A DNA stretch of 64,000 bases, from the NCBI GenBank assembly GCA_001305055.1, contig BBZX01000003.1, positions 248,001-312,000 on the forward strand, given 5' to 3'. The DNA is from Clostridia bacterium UC5.1-1C12 (lineage in GTDB: Bacteria; Bacillota_I; Bacilli_A; Erysipelotrichales; Erysipelotrichaceae). The notes beneath the pieces were generated by a model. It was not told the origin of the DNA. It was given only the letters and a program-made list of their open reading frames with translations, and ran no database searches. Both the position numbers and the translations under genes were made by a program. Every line of letters begins with the position of its first letter. Positions within the stretch are counted from its first letter, which is position 1. Shown here in pieces: positions 47,224 through 58,126 of this stretch.

Positions 47224-48056
47224 ATCAGTCCGTATTTTTTAAAGCTTTTATAAATGGCATCCTGATCCACACGTTCGCAGACATCATCGGCAATCTGCTT
47301 GATGCTGTCACGGCCATTGCCCATCGCAATGCCTACCTTGGCATGCAGAATCATTTCTTCATCATTTAATGAATCACCATAAGCAAATGTATCAGCCAGG
47401 TCAAGCCCGTAATGCTCTAAAATGACATCCATACCGCTGGCTTTTGATATTCCCAGTTTAATCATTTCACCATTGATTAAATCCATTCGTTTTTCACCAT
47501 GGACCAGAATCTTAAAATAAGGTGATAAAACATTTTCCATTTTCTCAATCGCAGCCATATCCGGGGCAAAGAATGTGCATTTATTGATCGGATCAAGATC
47601 TGGATTTAATTCGCTGACCGGGGAGAAATTCATTGCGCTGATCGCAAAGCGTGCCATCTCGGAATTCATTCCCTCGCGTTCTTTAAACATAGTCAGAAAA
47701 CGCCGGTGAGCAAGCTCATCCTGAAAAGTCGTATGTTCTCCCTCCATGGAATAGCCAATGCCTAATTGATTAAATGTATCTAATACCAGTCTGACAATTT
47801 CCGGCTTAAGCTGTGTATAAAATAATTTTTGATCCTTGACCTCGACATGACAGCCGGCAGCATAGATTGCACCATCAAACCCAAGATCATGAACATCATG
47901 ACTGACTGAGGATTTAACCCGTCCGGTACAGATGATGCATTTATGACCGTTGGTCCGTGCCATGGCAATCGCTTCTTTTGTGGATTCCGGTATGCCATGC
48001 AGTACATCATGGTCAATCAGTGTTCCATCGATATCCAGAAATATGATTTTCTTCAT
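47220..48056 (-). CDS. Cof-type HAD hydrolase
   Basis: This 278-residue phosphatase has HAD motif I DIDGTLIDHD, motif II TGR, the conserved lysine region and motif III GDSLNDEEMILHAKVGIAMGNG, all standard for the Cof/YidA group that dephosphorylates sugar phosphates or similar metabolites. AGGGAGG precedes the start. It stands alone. Confidence 0.92.
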   Translation of the reverse strand: MKKIIFLDIDGTLIDHDVLHGIPESTKEAIAMARTNGHKCIICTGRVKSSVSHDVHDLGFDGAIYAAGCHVEVKDQKLFYTQLKPEIVRLVLDTFNQLGIGYSMEGEHTTFQDELAHRRFLTMFKEREGMNSEMARFAISAMNFSPVSELNPDLDPINKCTFFAPDMAAIEKMENVLSPYFKILVHGEKRMDLINGEMIKLGISKASGMDVILEHYGLDLADTFAYGDSLNDEEMILHAKVGIAMGNGRDSIKQIADDVCERVDQDAIYKSFKKYGLI

Positions 48057-48143
48057 GCTTACCTCCCTTTTTAAAAAATCGAAACCATTATATCATGAAA
48101 TCTGATAAAAGTCTGATATAATAGTGGAAAAGAGGGTCTGACA

Positions 48144-49175
48144 ATGAATGAAAAGAATTTAAAAGCATGGACATATTTCCTAAAATTTCAAGGTGAAACA
48201 CCAGTTAACACAACAAAAACACTAAGCTGTAAGCAGCCAGCTGCCGATGAGCAAGAATGGCTTGAGCTGCGCAGCCGATTATTAAAGGGTGAATCGCTGT
48301 CTTTGGCTGAATCGATGAATGCAGCTTACCTTATGCTGCTGGATCATCAAGAGCAGCCATCGCTGATTTTAAAAGCCGGGGCAGATGGTTTTTATATGGA
48401 ATCCGATATTGAGGCTTATGTGCCTGAAGCGGATATGCCTAAACTGATTGAAAAGGGCAGACAATTTATGAAAGCAAACATGGTTCATGAATTTGCCAGT
48501 GATCAAATGATGAAGCTGCCGCAGCCGCCTTTATGCAAAGCCGCTGTTAAAACGCTGATACCGTTAAGCAAGGCGTTTTCAGAGCTTCCAGTCAATCAGG
48601 ATTTCCTGTCAATCATCAATGAACGGAAGAGTCATCGAGTATTTGCCAATGCGCCGATCAGTCTTTTAGAGCTGAGCTATCTGCTTTGGTGCACACAGGG
48701 CGTAAAGGAAGTAATCGGCAATGGTTATGCGACAAAAAGAACGGTGCCGTGCGGCGGTGCCCGTCATGAATTTGAAACTTATCTGTCAGTGATGAATGTG
48801 GAAGGTCTGCCTTGCGGGGTCTACCATTATCTGCCGATGGAACATGCCTTAGAGTGCATCAGAGAAGAAAGTGATCTGCGCGCTAAGACTAGAACTTTGC
48901 TTTGTGATCAGGCATTTGCCGGCAAGAGTGCCGTCACCTTTATGTGGAGCTGTGTCTGTTATCGGGCTGAATGGCGTTACAGCATAGATGCCCACCGCAT
49001 TATTCTTCAGGATATCGGGCATGTGGGTGAGAATCTATATCTGGCATGCACTTCAATTGACCTTGGCACTTGCGGTGTCGGCGCTTATCTGCAGCAAGAA
49101 TGTGATGCATTCTGTGAGCTTGACGGTGAAGAAGAATTTATTGTTTATACAGCGCCGGTGGGGAGGGTTTCATGA
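48144..49175 (+). CDS. SagB/ThcOx-type FMN oxidoreductase
   Basis: This 343-residue protein has the SagB-type nitroreductase domain from about residue 160: INERKSHRVFANAPISLLELSYLLW, RTVPCGGARHEFETYL with the flavin-binding arginine and glycines, and GENLYLACTSIDLGTCGVG. SagB enzymes can oxidise azolines in peptide natural products, but stand-alone members with other substrates are common. No precursor peptide or cyclodehydratase is visible, so a role in peptide modification is not supported. It overlaps the PfkB gene (ATGA). Confidence 0.88.
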   Translation: MNEKNLKAWTYFLKFQGETPVNTTKTLSCKQPAADEQEWLELRSRLLKGESLSLAESMNAAYLMLLDHQEQPSLILKAGADGFYMESDIEAYVPEADMPKLIEKGRQFMKANMVHEFASDQMMKLPQPPLCKAAVKTLIPLSKAFSELPVNQDFLSIINERKSHRVFANAPISLLELSYLLWCTQGVKEVIGNGYATKRTVPCGGARHEFETYLSVMNVEGLPCGVYHYLPMEHALECIREESDLRAKTRTLLCDQAFAGKSAVTFMWSCVCYRAEWRYSIDAHRIILQDIGHVGENLYLACTSIDLGTCGVGAYLQQECDAFCELDGEEEFIVYTAPVGRVS

Positions 49176-50073
49176 TTTCCGTATGTACGCTCAATCCGGC
49201 ATTGAATTATACGATGCGCTGTGAAGGCCTGCGTCTTTATGAGATTAATCAGAGCAGCAGTGAAGTGATGATGTGCGATGACGCGGGTGTCAATCTTTGT
49301 CAGATTTTTAAAGAGCTGCACAGTCCGGCAATCCTTAAGGGGTTTGTGGCTGGCTTTACCGGTGAAGAAATGATTCACATGTGAAATTTAGGCCTTGAGG
49401 AAGAATTTATCCATTTAAAAGAAGGCTTGAGCCGGGTGAATATAACGCTGAGCGGAATTAAAAATACATTGATTTCAGCTCAGGGACCGATGATATCATC
49501 GGATGAAATTAAAGAATTATTCGATCAGTTTATCCTGTTAAAAGAAAGTGATACGCTGATTCTAAGCGGTGATGTACCGCCGTCATTGCCTGAGAATTTC
49601 TATCAGACGATTCTTGGGGTTGTATCGGCGAATCATGTGCGCTGCTGTGTGAATACAGGCAATGCTCAGTTATCGAAGGTGCTAGATTATCAGCCATTTC
49701 TTGTCAAGGTAAGTGAAAATCAGCTGGAGGAATTTTCCAAACCAGAATCTATACGTTAAATGAACTGATTGAACATGCCCGTAAGCTGAAAGCAATGGGC
49801 GCCTTGAATGTATTAGTATCAAGAGGGAAATTAGGAGCCGTATTGATTGATGAACAGGATCAGGCATTGAATTGTCTGCCGGCGATTGAAGAGGTTGTCA
49901 GTTTGAATGGCTGTGAGGATGCGCTGCTGGCAGGCTTTTTAGCTGCTTATCTGGATACCGGTAATTACAAATCAGCGCTGAAAATCGGTGTGGCAGCTTA
50001 TGAGGCGAGCGCTAAAGTTCTAGGCTTGGCTGATTATGCGGCAATCAAAGCCAGTTATGAACAATTCTTATAG
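49172..50073 (+). pseudogene. PfkB (1-phosphofructokinase-like) kinase with in-frame TGA and one frameshift
   Basis: The frame starts MISVCTLNPALNYTMRCEGL like a 1-phosphofructokinase/tagatose-6-phosphate kinase. An in-frame TGA at 49382-49384 follows MIHM, and a missing T near 49738 (giving EEFFQTRIYTLNEL) is a second lesion. The Gly-rich sugar loop normally GGKGxNVA reads DDAGVNLCQ, and the catalytic GAGD reads GCED. The 902-base span is 3n-1. The altered active site suggests a divergent or dying kinase; if the TGA is an error, it may still be a 300-residue protein. Confidence 0.65.
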
Positions 50074-50129
50074 TTGTTTTCTATCTGAAAAAGCAGTACA
50101 ATCATAGGACTGACTTTGGAGGAACGATG

Positions 50130-50345
50130 ATGATAGATGAAAAGAAGATTCAGGAATTATCTGAACAGATGGACTTGATCCGCCGTGCGATTGAAGCGGC
50201 TTATGAAGCGAGTGATAAGCAGACTGCGCGAGTGGATTATCTATATGCTGAACTGGCTCAACATGCTGATTATCAGCGGCTGGCTAAGGAACACACGGCC
50301 ATGATGGTACAGCAGTTTAAGGAAAAGAGGAACGTGAATGTTTAA
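50130..50345 (+). CDS. Small alpha-helical protein
   Basis: This 71-residue protein, MIDEKKIQELSEQMDLIRRA and onward, is entirely helical and charged with heptad-like spacing, suggesting a coiled coil. The start at 50130 is preferred over 50127 because it gives seven bases to GGAGG. It overlaps the start of the AI-2E transporter gene by eight bases and is therefore coupled to it. No family recognised. Confidence 0.6.
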   Translation: MIDEKKIQELSEQMDLIRRAIEAAYEASDKQTARVDYLYAELAQHADYQRLAKEHTAMMVQQFKEKRNVNV

Positions 50346-51537
50346 ACATCCTTTATGGGAAAAATTAAAGCCGTGGATCGTGCTGTCTACGTATATATTA
50401 GTGCTGCTTACGGTACTGCTTAATTTTAAGACTGTCAGTGAGCATCTGTTGTGGGTGATTTCACTCTTTAATCCATTGCTTTATGGGACTGCGATTGCCT
50501 ATGTGCTGAATCAGCCGATGAAGCATATCGAAAAATTTCTGAGATCACATATGAATCAAAAGGGATATCTTATAAAGCATGTCCGCGGCATTTCGATGGT
50601 GCTGACCTTGCTTTTGGCGGCTGTATTGCTGACGCTGATCTTTATGATCGTGATTCCGCGCATCTTTGCTTCCGTAGGTACTTTGGTTAATAATGTAACG
50701 GTGCTGGTACGCGGTTTAGTGAATAATATGAATGATATTCTTGCTTATTTTAATATTGATCTGAATCTGATTGATTTGAAACAGGTAGAAACCTTCCTGA
50801 ATATGCCATGGAATGAAATTGTGAATAATGCAATCAGCATTGCCCAGAAGTGGCTGAGCAGTTCAGCTTCCGGCATCGTATCGACAACGGTGGCATTCGG
50901 CAATACCTTTGCGACTTGGTTTGCTGGGTTTATGTTTTCTCTGTATCTTTTAGCAAGCAAAGAAACATTGATCCGTCAGATGAAAAAGGTACTGGTTGTA
51001 ATTTTTAAAGAAAAGGGTGCGAAGCGCTGTGTCGTTATCGGCCGCAAGGCAAATGAGATCTTCTCTGGTTTTATCGGCGGTCAGCTGATGGAAGCTTGTA
51101 TTTTAGGTATATTGTATTACATCGGCATGACGCTGTTTAAAATGCCGTTTGCGGAATTAATCAGTTCAATCATTGCGATTGCTTCTTTAGTGCCGGTCTT
51201 TGGCGCGATGTTTGGCATGATTATCGGCGCCATCCTTATTTTTACGATCAATCCGCTTCAGGCTCTGGTATTTATCGTTTTCTATCAGGTGCTTCAGGAA
51301 ATTGAAAATAATTTAATTTATCCGCGGGTTGTCGGCAGTTCAGTCGGATTGCCGGGACTTTGGACATTGTTATCCATTTTTGTTTTTGGCGGTTTGTTTG
51401 GTGTGTTCGGTATGCTGACAGCGGTACCGACAACAGCGCTGATTTATAATCTGTTTGTAGAGTACGTCAATAATGAGCTTGAACAGATGGCAGTTACCGT
51501 TGATGAGGAAATTCATTCATCCGCTGAAAATGCTTGA
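50338..51537 (+). CDS. AI-2E family transporter
   Basis: This 399-residue membrane protein has about seven to eight membrane segments in the PerM/AI-2E arrangement, with a central soluble helix region (residues about 130-190) and the conserved SLVPVFGAMFGMIIGAIL and EIENNLIYPRVVGSSVGLPGLW motifs near the end. Despite the name, many members export sodium/proton or unknown solutes. The substrate here is unknown. Confidence 0.9.
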   Translation: MFKHPLWEKLKPWIVLSTYILVLLTVLLNFKTVSEHLLWVISLFNPLLYGTAIAYVLNQPMKHIEKFLRSHMNQKGYLIKHVRGISMVLTLLLAAVLLTLIFMIVIPRIFASVGTLVNNVTVLVRGLVNNMNDILAYFNIDLNLIDLKQVETFLNMPWNEIVNNAISIAQKWLSSSASGIVSTTVAFGNTFATWFAGFMFSLYLLASKETLIRQMKKVLVVIFKEKGAKRCVVIGRKANEIFSGFIGGQLMEACILGILYYIGMTLFKMPFAELISSIIAIASLVPVFGAMFGMIIGAILIFTINPLQALVFIVFYQVLQEIENNLIYPRVVGSSVGLPGLWTLLSIFVFGGLFGVFGMLTAVPTTALIYNLFVEYVNNELEQMAVTVDEEIHSSAENA

Positions 51538-51553
51538 AAATAGAGGACTTAGC

Positions 51554-51582
51554 TTGTTTTGTATGCGCAGTCATGGTAAAAT
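51554..51582 (+). promoter_or_regulatory. Promoter of metK
   Basis: TTGTTT (51554-51559) and TAAAAT (51577-51582) are separated by 17 bp. The leader is only about 35 nt, so there is no room for a SAM riboswitch. Confidence 0.6.
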
Positions 51583-51624
51583 TAAATGTACGAAAAAATG
51601 ATTTAATAAAGGAGAATGATATCA

Positions 51625-52800
51625 ATGAGTAAAATGTTATTTACTTCAGAATCTGTTACTGAAGGACATCCTGATAAAATATGTGACCAAATCTCTGACG
51701 CGGTGCTTGATGCGATTGTCGCTCAAGATTCGAATGCCCGTGTTGCGTGCGAAACTTGCTGTACGACAGGGATGGTTATGGTTATGGGAGAAATTTCCAC
51801 TAAGTGTTATGTAGACATTCCTAAAATAGCCCGCGGAGTGATTTTGGATATTGGCTATGACCGTGCAAAATATGGCTTTGACGGTACAACGTGTTCAGTG
51901 CTGACGGCAATTGATGAGCAGAGCGGCGATATTGCAATGGGTGTCGATAATGCTCTTGAAAGCCGTGAAGGCAGTGAAGCAGCGGAAACCGGTGCCGGGG
52001 ATCAGGGAATGATGTTTGGTTATGCCTGTGATGAAACCGAGGAATTGATGCCGATGCCGATCTCATTGGCACATAAGCTGGCTAAGCAATTGACGAAGGT
52101 ACGCAAAGACGGCACTTTAAGCTATCTGCGTCCGGACGGCAAAACACAGGTTACAGTGGAATATGAAGATGATCAGGCAGTGCGTGTTGATACGATTGTA
52201 ATTTCAACTCAGCATGCCGATGACGTAACACTGGAAACGATTCGTAAGGATCTGATTGAGCATGTGATTAAAACGATTATTCCATCAGCATTAATGGATG
52301 AAAATACGAAGATTTTTGTGAATCCTACCGGCCGTTTTGTTATCGGCGGTCCACAGGGTGACAGCGGCTTAACCGGCCGTAAGATCATTGTAGATACATA
52401 TGGCGGTATGGCCCGTCACGGCGGCGGTGCATTCTCTGGCAAGGATGCGACAAAGGTTGACCGTTCTGCGGCTTATGCGGCCCGTTATGTCGCTAAAAAT
52501 ATCGTAGCGGCTAAGCTGGCTAAGAAATGTGAAATTGAATTAGCTTACGCGATTGGTATCGCGCATCCGGTTTCAATCATGGTTGATACATTTGGTACGG
52601 GTAAGGTTTCTGATGAGCGTTTAGCTGAAATTGTGGATCAAGTTTTTGATCTGCGTCCTAGCGCAATCATTGAAAGCCTTGATTTAAGAAAACCGATTTA
52701 TCGTCAATTGGCAGCTTATGGTCATATGGGACGCATTGATCTGAATGTGAAATGGGAGCAGTGCGACAAGGTCGATGCCTTGCTGGCAGCTTTAAACTAA
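51625..52800 (+). CDS. metK: S-adenosylmethionine synthetase
   Basis: This enzyme makes SAM from methionine and ATP. The protein of about 391 residues has the signatures [34 protein letters not shown] and [19 protein letters not shown]. It is intact. The start at 51625 is chosen because an ATG at 51616 would be too close to GGAG. Confidence 0.98.
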   Translation: MSKMLFTSESVTEGHPDKICDQISDAVLDAIVAQDSNARVACETCCTTGMVMVMGEISTKCYVDIPKIARGVILDIGYDRAKYGFDGTTCSVLTAIDEQSGDIAMGVDNALESREGSEAAETGAGDQGMMFGYACDETEELMPMPISLAHKLAKQLTKVRKDGTLSYLRPDGKTQVTVEYEDDQAVRVDTIVISTQHADDVTLETIRKDLIEHVIKTIIPSALMDENTKIFVNPTGRFVIGGPQGDSGLTGRKIIVDTYGGMARHGGGAFSGKDATKVDRSAAYAARYVAKNIVAAKLAKKCEIELAYAIGIAHPVSIMVDTFGTGKVSDERLAEIVDQVFDLRPSAIIESLDLRKPIYRQLAAYGHMGRIDLNVKWEQCDKVDALLAALN

Positions 52801-52805
52801 GCTTA

Positions 52806-52835
52806 AAAATTGGACAGCGCTGGCTGTCCTTTTAG
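52806..52835 (+). terminator. Terminator of metK
   Basis: GGACAG and CTGTCC pair around CGCTGG and run into TTTTAG, six bases after the metK stop. Confidence 0.8.
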
Positions 52836-52847
52836 TTGGGAGAAATC

Positions 52848-53581
52848 ATGAAAAGTAATAAGGCGGAGCTTATGCGGCGTGGCTATGCCGATGAAGAAAT
52901 GATTCAAGCGGCAAAACTGAAAACAGAAGCAGAGCTGATCAAGGACTTAAATTCAGCGCTGGCATGGGAGCGCAGTGCGGCAGTCTATGCGCTGAAACAG
53001 CCGGATCGCTTTGCCTCGCTTTATCTTGAAATGCTAAGCAAAGAGAAAAAGCTTTATACCCGGCTTGCATATTCAGAAGTATTAGCGGCAGGCGGTGAAA
53101 GATGCGCGCAGGAGCTGAGTGAATGGCTAGGCATGATCGGAATAATCAGCATCAAAGTATTGGTTTGACATCAAAGAAAAAGTCATATCCGCTGCCTAGA
53201 GATCTGATAGCCAGAATCATGGCGAAAATGGATGGAAAGATTTTGCCCATCTTGTTTGCACAATCTATATTCAGTGATGAAAAGAAGCTGAGTGAAGCGT
53301 TGGATGCGATAGGCTTTATGGTGTTCTATCATCCTGCTTTGGCATCGGATCAGCAGCTGCATCAAATACTCAGACTGTTTGATGAGTGTGAAAATGAAGT
53401 GATTCATTGGAAAGCGGTAACTGCTTTAAGCGCTTATCCAACCCCTGCTGCCTGCCGTTTCTTAGAAGGCTTATACAGAACGGGCAATCCACGCCTGCAG
53501 CCGGAAATTCAAAGATCGCTGAACCTGCTTGCCGCAAGTGTGATGATTGATTTCTGCGGCTTTAAGTTCAAAAATAGGTAG
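52848..53581 (+). CDS. HEAT-like repeat protein (one frameshift)
   Basis: This protein of about 244 residues is made of alternating helices with HEAT-type signatures (SALAWERSAAVYALKQPDR; NEVIHWKAVTALSAYPTPAA). A one-base deletion near 53131 joins ELSEWLG to HDRNNQHQ. The 734-base span is 3n-1. HEAT proteins act as scaffolds or, in phycobilin-lyase relatives, as binding proteins; no specific partner is visible. Downstream of the metK terminator, it begins its own unit. Confidence 0.7.
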
Positions 53582-53622
53582 CTTTCATGTATAATGAAGA
53601 CGGAAATGGCAGGGGTGAATTT

Positions 53623-54373
53623 ATGGATTTAAATGAATTGGCAAAAACGGCAACCTTTGCCGGTGTTATCTTATTGGAAAATGGTGCTGAGACATATCGG
53701 GTTGAAGAAACGATGAGTCGAATCTGTGAACAGTATGGCGCCAGTGTTGTTGATGCGTTTGCGACTCCTACGATACTTATTGTATCTTTCTCTTATCATG
53801 ATCAGCTGGTGCATAATATTAAAAGAATTCATTCACGCAGTGTTGATCTGCATAAGATTCATCAAATTAATGATTTATCACGCAACATTCGTGCGAATGC
53901 GTTGAGTGTTGAAGAATTAACGATGCGGCTGCGCGGTATCCGCAATGAAAAGCGTTATCCTTTTTGGTAACTCTATGCTTTTCAGGCATCTGCACCTTTG
54001 GCTTTGCTTTCTTTTTCCATGGCTCAATCCATGATGCAATCGCCGCTTTTTTATCGGTCTGCTGATTAAGCTATCGGTAAATCTTGCTGAACAGATTAAG
54101 TTAAACAGCTTTTTTGTGAATGCGCTGGGCGGGGCAGTGGCAGCTTTATCGGCCATGATTCTGACTCACTTAGGGTTGGCGGAGCATCTTGATATTGTGA
54201 TTATCTCATCGATTATGCTTTTGGTGCCTGGACTTGCGATTACCAACGCGATTCGGGATACTGTTTCAGGAGATCTGCTTTCGGGGATTTCAAGAACGGT
54301 GGAAGCCTTCCTTGTGGCGGTAGCGATTGCCATCGGCAGCGGTACGATCTTCATGCTGCTGGGAGGTCTTTAA
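53623..54373 (+). CDS. ThrE-family threonine/serine exporter, N-terminal half (two frameshifts)
   Basis: This is the PF06738-type half: a cytoplasmic domain (FAGVILLENGAETYRVEETM with the conserved GAET) and five membrane segments. A missing G near 53967 (WVTLCFSGI) and a missing A near 54055 (AAFLIGLLIKLSVNL) break it. The 751-base span is 3n-2, about 249 residues. The start at 53623 follows AGGGGTGA. Together with the next gene it forms a complete exporter that removes excess threonine or serine. Confidence 0.88.
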
Positions 54374-54374
54374 G

Positions 54375-54818
54375 ATGCTGATGTCAGGTTTTTCCGCCTT
54401 TCTGGCCTCATTAGGCTTTGGTGTAATTTTTAATGTCAAGGGCAGACATCTGCTGGTGGCAGCCCTTTGCGGCGGTATCGGCGGCTTTACTTATTCGCTG
54501 GCTTTGACGTTTAATATTTCCGAAACGATTTCACTGATGATCGGTTCTATCTGTTTGAGTCTGGCATCAGAATTGGCAGCGCGGCGGATGAAGAGCCCGG
54601 TGACGACTTTTCTGGTCTGTGCCTTGATTCCGCTTGTCCCCGGCGGCGGCATGTATAATACAATGATTGAAATGGTTAAGGGCGATGTTTATCAGGCACT
54701 TGTAACCTGTGCGCAGACGATCATTGACGCGGGATCGATTGCGATTGGCTGCACGTTGGTAGCATCCTTAATGCGGCTTGTATTTAAAGCGAAAGTGCGA
54801 AAGGAGACATGGCTGTGA
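54375..54818 (+). CDS. ThrE-family threonine/serine exporter, C-terminal half
   Basis: This 147-residue membrane protein (ThrE_2 family) has four to five membrane segments and the conserved motif LIPLVPGGGMYNTMIEMVKGD. It begins two bases after the first half. In corynebacteria both halves are one protein; the split version here is common in Bacillota. Its last codons overlap the U32 gene start. Confidence 0.9.
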   Translation: MLMSGFSAFLASLGFGVIFNVKGRHLLVAALCGGIGGFTYSLALTFNISETISLMIGSICLSLASELAARRMKSPVTTFLVCALIPLVPGGGMYNTMIEMVKGDVYQALVTCAQTIIDAGSIAIGCTLVASLMRLVFKAKVRKETWL

Positions 54819-57106
54819 AGAAAGTAGAATTGTTGGCTCCCGCCGGCAGCATGGAAGCCTGATTGCGGCTGTGCAGAATGGCGCGGACGCGGTTTATCTG
54901 GGCGGCGCTCATTTTGGTGCGCGTGCTTCAGCAGTTAATTTTGATCATGAACAGATGCGTGAGGCAATAAGCTATGCACATCTGTATGGCGTAAAGGTAT
55001 ATGTTACTGTCAATACATTAATTCGCGATGAAGAGCTGGACGCTTGTCTTGACTATATCGGCACTTTGTATGAAGCTGGTGCAGACGCGCTGATCATTCA
55101 GGATCTCGGTTTGATGAATTGTGTCAGACACCGATATCCCAGCTTTGAACTGCATGCGTCGACGCAGATGCATATTCATAACCGCGACGGTTTAAAAATG
55201 CTGAAAAAATGGGGAATAAAACGCGGTGTTCTGGCTCGTGAACACCCCTTGAGCTAATTAAAGAATTATCGGATGAAGGCATTGATCTGGAGGTTTTTGT
55301 CTATGGCGCTTATTGTGTGAGTTATAGCGGACAGTGCCTGATGAGCAGTTCCATCGGTCATCGCAGCGGCAACCGCGGTGAATGTGCCCAATCATGCCGT
55401 CTGCCGTATAAACTGATTCGTGAAACAAAGAGCAGTCAGTCAGTGGTGGAAACTCAAGGAAAGTATCTGCTTTCACCCAAAGACCTCAATACATTGAGTA
55501 TCGTTGATGAGCTGATCGAAGCCGGTATCGATAGCTTTAAAATCGAGGGCAGAATGAAACGGCCTGAATATGTGGGCTTAGTAACGGCCTTGTATCGGGA
55601 GGCAATTGATGCCTATTATGCGAACAAAGCATATCATGTTGATGATGCTAAGCTAGAAGCTATGCAGAAGCTGTTTAACCGAGGCTTTACCTTAGGACAT
55701 CTTAAGCATAAACTCGGCAATGAATTAATGAGTACGATCAGACCGAATCATGTGGGGATTGAAATTGGTCAGATTGTTGCGGTGAATAAAGACAGGGTTA
55801 CGGTGAAGCTGCATCATGAATTGAATCAGGGTGACGGCATCCGTATTCTTTGTGAAAATGAGGATGTCGGTTATGTCGTAAATTATCTGTATAAAGACCG
55901 ATTGCTTGTAAATCATGCCGATGCCGGCGAACTTGTCGAGCTGAAACGCATGGGCGGTGAGAGAATCAAGGCATCGGTGCTGAAAACCAGTGATGTGCGC
56001 CAGCTTAATGAACTTGGAAAACAAAATCAAGACGGCCGCCGCAAGGTAAAGCTTCATGGTAAAATTACTCTGCATGAGCATGAACCGGCAATTTTACAGA
56101 TATGGGATGAGGAGTATATGACGGAAATTCTTAGCGATCAGTTAGTGGAAAGGGCGGTTAAAACGCCGCTTGATGAAGAACGCATCCGCACGCAGCTGAT
56201 GAAAACCGGCAATACACCTTTTAGCTTCATTGACATAAAGGTTGAATTGGAAAAAGGGATGACCTTCCCTATATCGGCGCTGAATGAAATGCGCCGTAAG
56301 GCTTTATCCTCTCATGCGGAAAAACGTCAGTACATCTGTTTGCAGTTGTCTGAATCACGACCTATGCCGCACATACATAATGAAACAGAGCCACTATCAC
56401 TCATTGTTTCCTGTATGAATGAGGAGCAGGTAAATACAGCCTATGCGTGTGGGATTGAAAAGGTCACGGTATCTGAACGCGGACTTTATAACCGTTTGAA
56501 AGTGACATATCCTAATTTAATATTCACCTATCCGCGGATTATGAAGCATCCTTATGACTGTCCCGGTATTATTCAGGAGGCCGGCGGCTTGAATCATGAA
56601 AGTATCATGGCCGGCAGCGGTTTAAACTGTTACAATGCGCAAAGCGCCGCTTTCCTCTTTGCATTGGGTGTCAGGACGGTTCAGCTCTCTTTGGAATGCT
56701 CCATTGCGCAATGTACTGCGTTGATTGAAGCATATCGCCGAAATAATGAAGGCGGTAACTTTGCCGCGTTGATTTATGGTGCCTATGAAAATATGCTGAT
56801 GGAAGCATGTCCGGTAAACATGGCACTGGCTGATGGTCAAAAGCGAGACTGCCGCTTATGCAAGGGAAATGATCGTTATTATCTGCAGGATCAAAAGGGA
56901 CAGCATTATCCGCTGCGCGGTGATGAGGATTGCATTATGCATCTATATCACAGTGAAAAAGAGATTGGCGGCCGCAGCTTAAGGAATGTCTGCAGGCGGG
57001 AATCAACACTTTATTAGTTAATTTCACGTTTGAAAAGGCAGATGAAGTGAAACGTATTTTAAATGAAATAGGAGGGATTTGCAATGATCAAGCTCATTGT
57101 CAGTGA
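54815..57106 (+). CDS. U32 family (RlhA/TrhP-like) protein with DUF3656-type C-terminal region (three frameshifts)
   Basis: This protein of about 764 residues starts VKKVELLAPAGSMES with the U32 motif, carries a Cys cluster in YCVSYSGQCLMSSSIGHRSG and NRGECAQSCRLPY, and has a long C-terminal half. Deletions near 54866, near 55247 and near 56968 break it; the frames rotate 2-1-0-2, as three deletions require. GTG at 54815 is taken as start because AAGGAG is eight bases upstream. U32 proteins hydroxylate tRNA or 23S rRNA in E. coli using prephenate and an Fe-S cluster, so an RNA-modifying role is likelier than proteolysis. Confidence 0.88.
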
Positions 57107-57935
57107 TCTGGACGGTACGCTGCTTCAGGAAAATCATCTGATGAATCAGGAAACGATAGATGAAATAAAAAAACAGATGGCAAGAGGCGTCGACTTTATG
57201 GTAGCGACCGGCCGTGATTATCCCGGTGTTACACCGATCTTTGAAAATACCGGCATTGATCCTGAGCTGATCTTGTTGAATGGCGCTCAGTATCGGGATC
57301 ATGGCGGTGTAATTAAGGATAACATTCGCTTAAGCGCATCACAGATTAAAGCGGTGGGTGAAATCTTTGCCCGCTTTCAGGTAGTATGGAATGTATATAC
57401 TGCGGATGGCATCGCATCTTTATTTAATGAGGAAGAAAATCTGGATGCCTTTATGGAAACCGCTTGGCTCGATGGTTTCTGCACACCGGATACCAGTAAA
57501 GAAAACTATCGGGATTTTTATGTGGGCTTAAAGGTCTATTCAACCATGGATGAATTGCTGGCCCATGAACCGGATATTTTGAAAATGGAAGTCCATGATG
57601 GTGATCGTGAAAAAATCCATCAGCTTCAGGAAGCTCTGATGCAGGTAGAAGGTATTGCTGTCGCAGTTTCTAAACCGATTAACATTGAAGTGACGCATGC
57701 CGATGCGCAAAAAGGCATCATGCTGATGAATGTCATTGAAAAGCAGGGATTATGCAGCGATGAAGTCATGGTCATCGGAGATTCAGCCAATGATCTTTCG
57801 ATGCTGACGCGTTTTAAGTATTCCTTTGCGGTAGCCAATGGTGCCCAAGCGGCAATTGAAGCCGCTAATTATCTTACGGCAGAGAATACCGATTTAGGTG
57901 TGGTGAAAGCCATCCGCCAGCTGTGCAAGGATTAG
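57084..57935 (+). CDS. Cof-type HAD hydrolase
   Basis: This 283-residue HAD phosphatase has motif I DLDGTLLQEN, motif II ATGRDY, the conserved lysine in SKPINIEVTHADAQKGIML and motif III GDSANDLSML. It overlaps the end of the U32 gene by 23 bases. It is a distant paralogue of the HAD gene at 47-48 kb. Confidence 0.93.
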   Translation: MIKLIVSDLDGTLLQENHLMNQETIDEIKKQMARGVDFMVATGRDYPGVTPIFENTGIDPELILLNGAQYRDHGGVIKDNIRLSASQIKAVGEIFARFQVVWNVYTADGIASLFNEEENLDAFMETAWLDGFCTPDTSKENYRDFYVGLKVYSTMDELLAHEPDILKMEVHDGDREKIHQLQEALMQVEGIAVAVSKPINIEVTHADAQKGIMLMNVIEKQGLCSDEVMVIGDSANDLSMLTRFKYSFAVANGAQAAIEAANYLTAENTDLGVVKAIRQLCKD

Positions 57936-58066
57936 CTTGATGGAATAAAATGATATTTTTAATTGAAGTTAAATAAGTGAATTCCAAAAAAAGCGATGAA
58001 ATCAAGGGTATCTAAATCTATGAAAATTCAGCGAATATTTTCATTCATCAAAGTGCCTGAAAACGC

Positions 58067-58094
58067 TTGCAATAATTCTGATTTGCGATACAAT
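58067..58094 (+). promoter_or_regulatory. Promoter of short leader-like unit
   Basis: TTGCAA (58067-58072) and TACAAT (58089-58094) are 16 bp apart, about 30 bp upstream of a 26-codon ORF. The preceding stretch from 57936 holds nothing else I can support. Confidence 0.55.
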
Positions 58095-58126
58095 AAAAGT
58101 ACCAAAGAAGAGAGGGAGTGATGGTC

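Noticed and set aside
48144..49175. SagB as part of an azole-peptide (TOMM) gene cluster
   Set aside because: No precursor peptide, cyclodehydratase or transporter gene is nearby.
49382..49384. TGA in the PfkB gene read as selenocysteine or tryptophan
   Set aside because: No SECIS-like structure was evident, the family has no Cys or Trp need there, and TGA works as a stop throughout the window.
51583..51624. SAM riboswitch upstream of metK
   Set aside because: The leader between promoter and start is too short and has none of the conserved SAM-box sequences.
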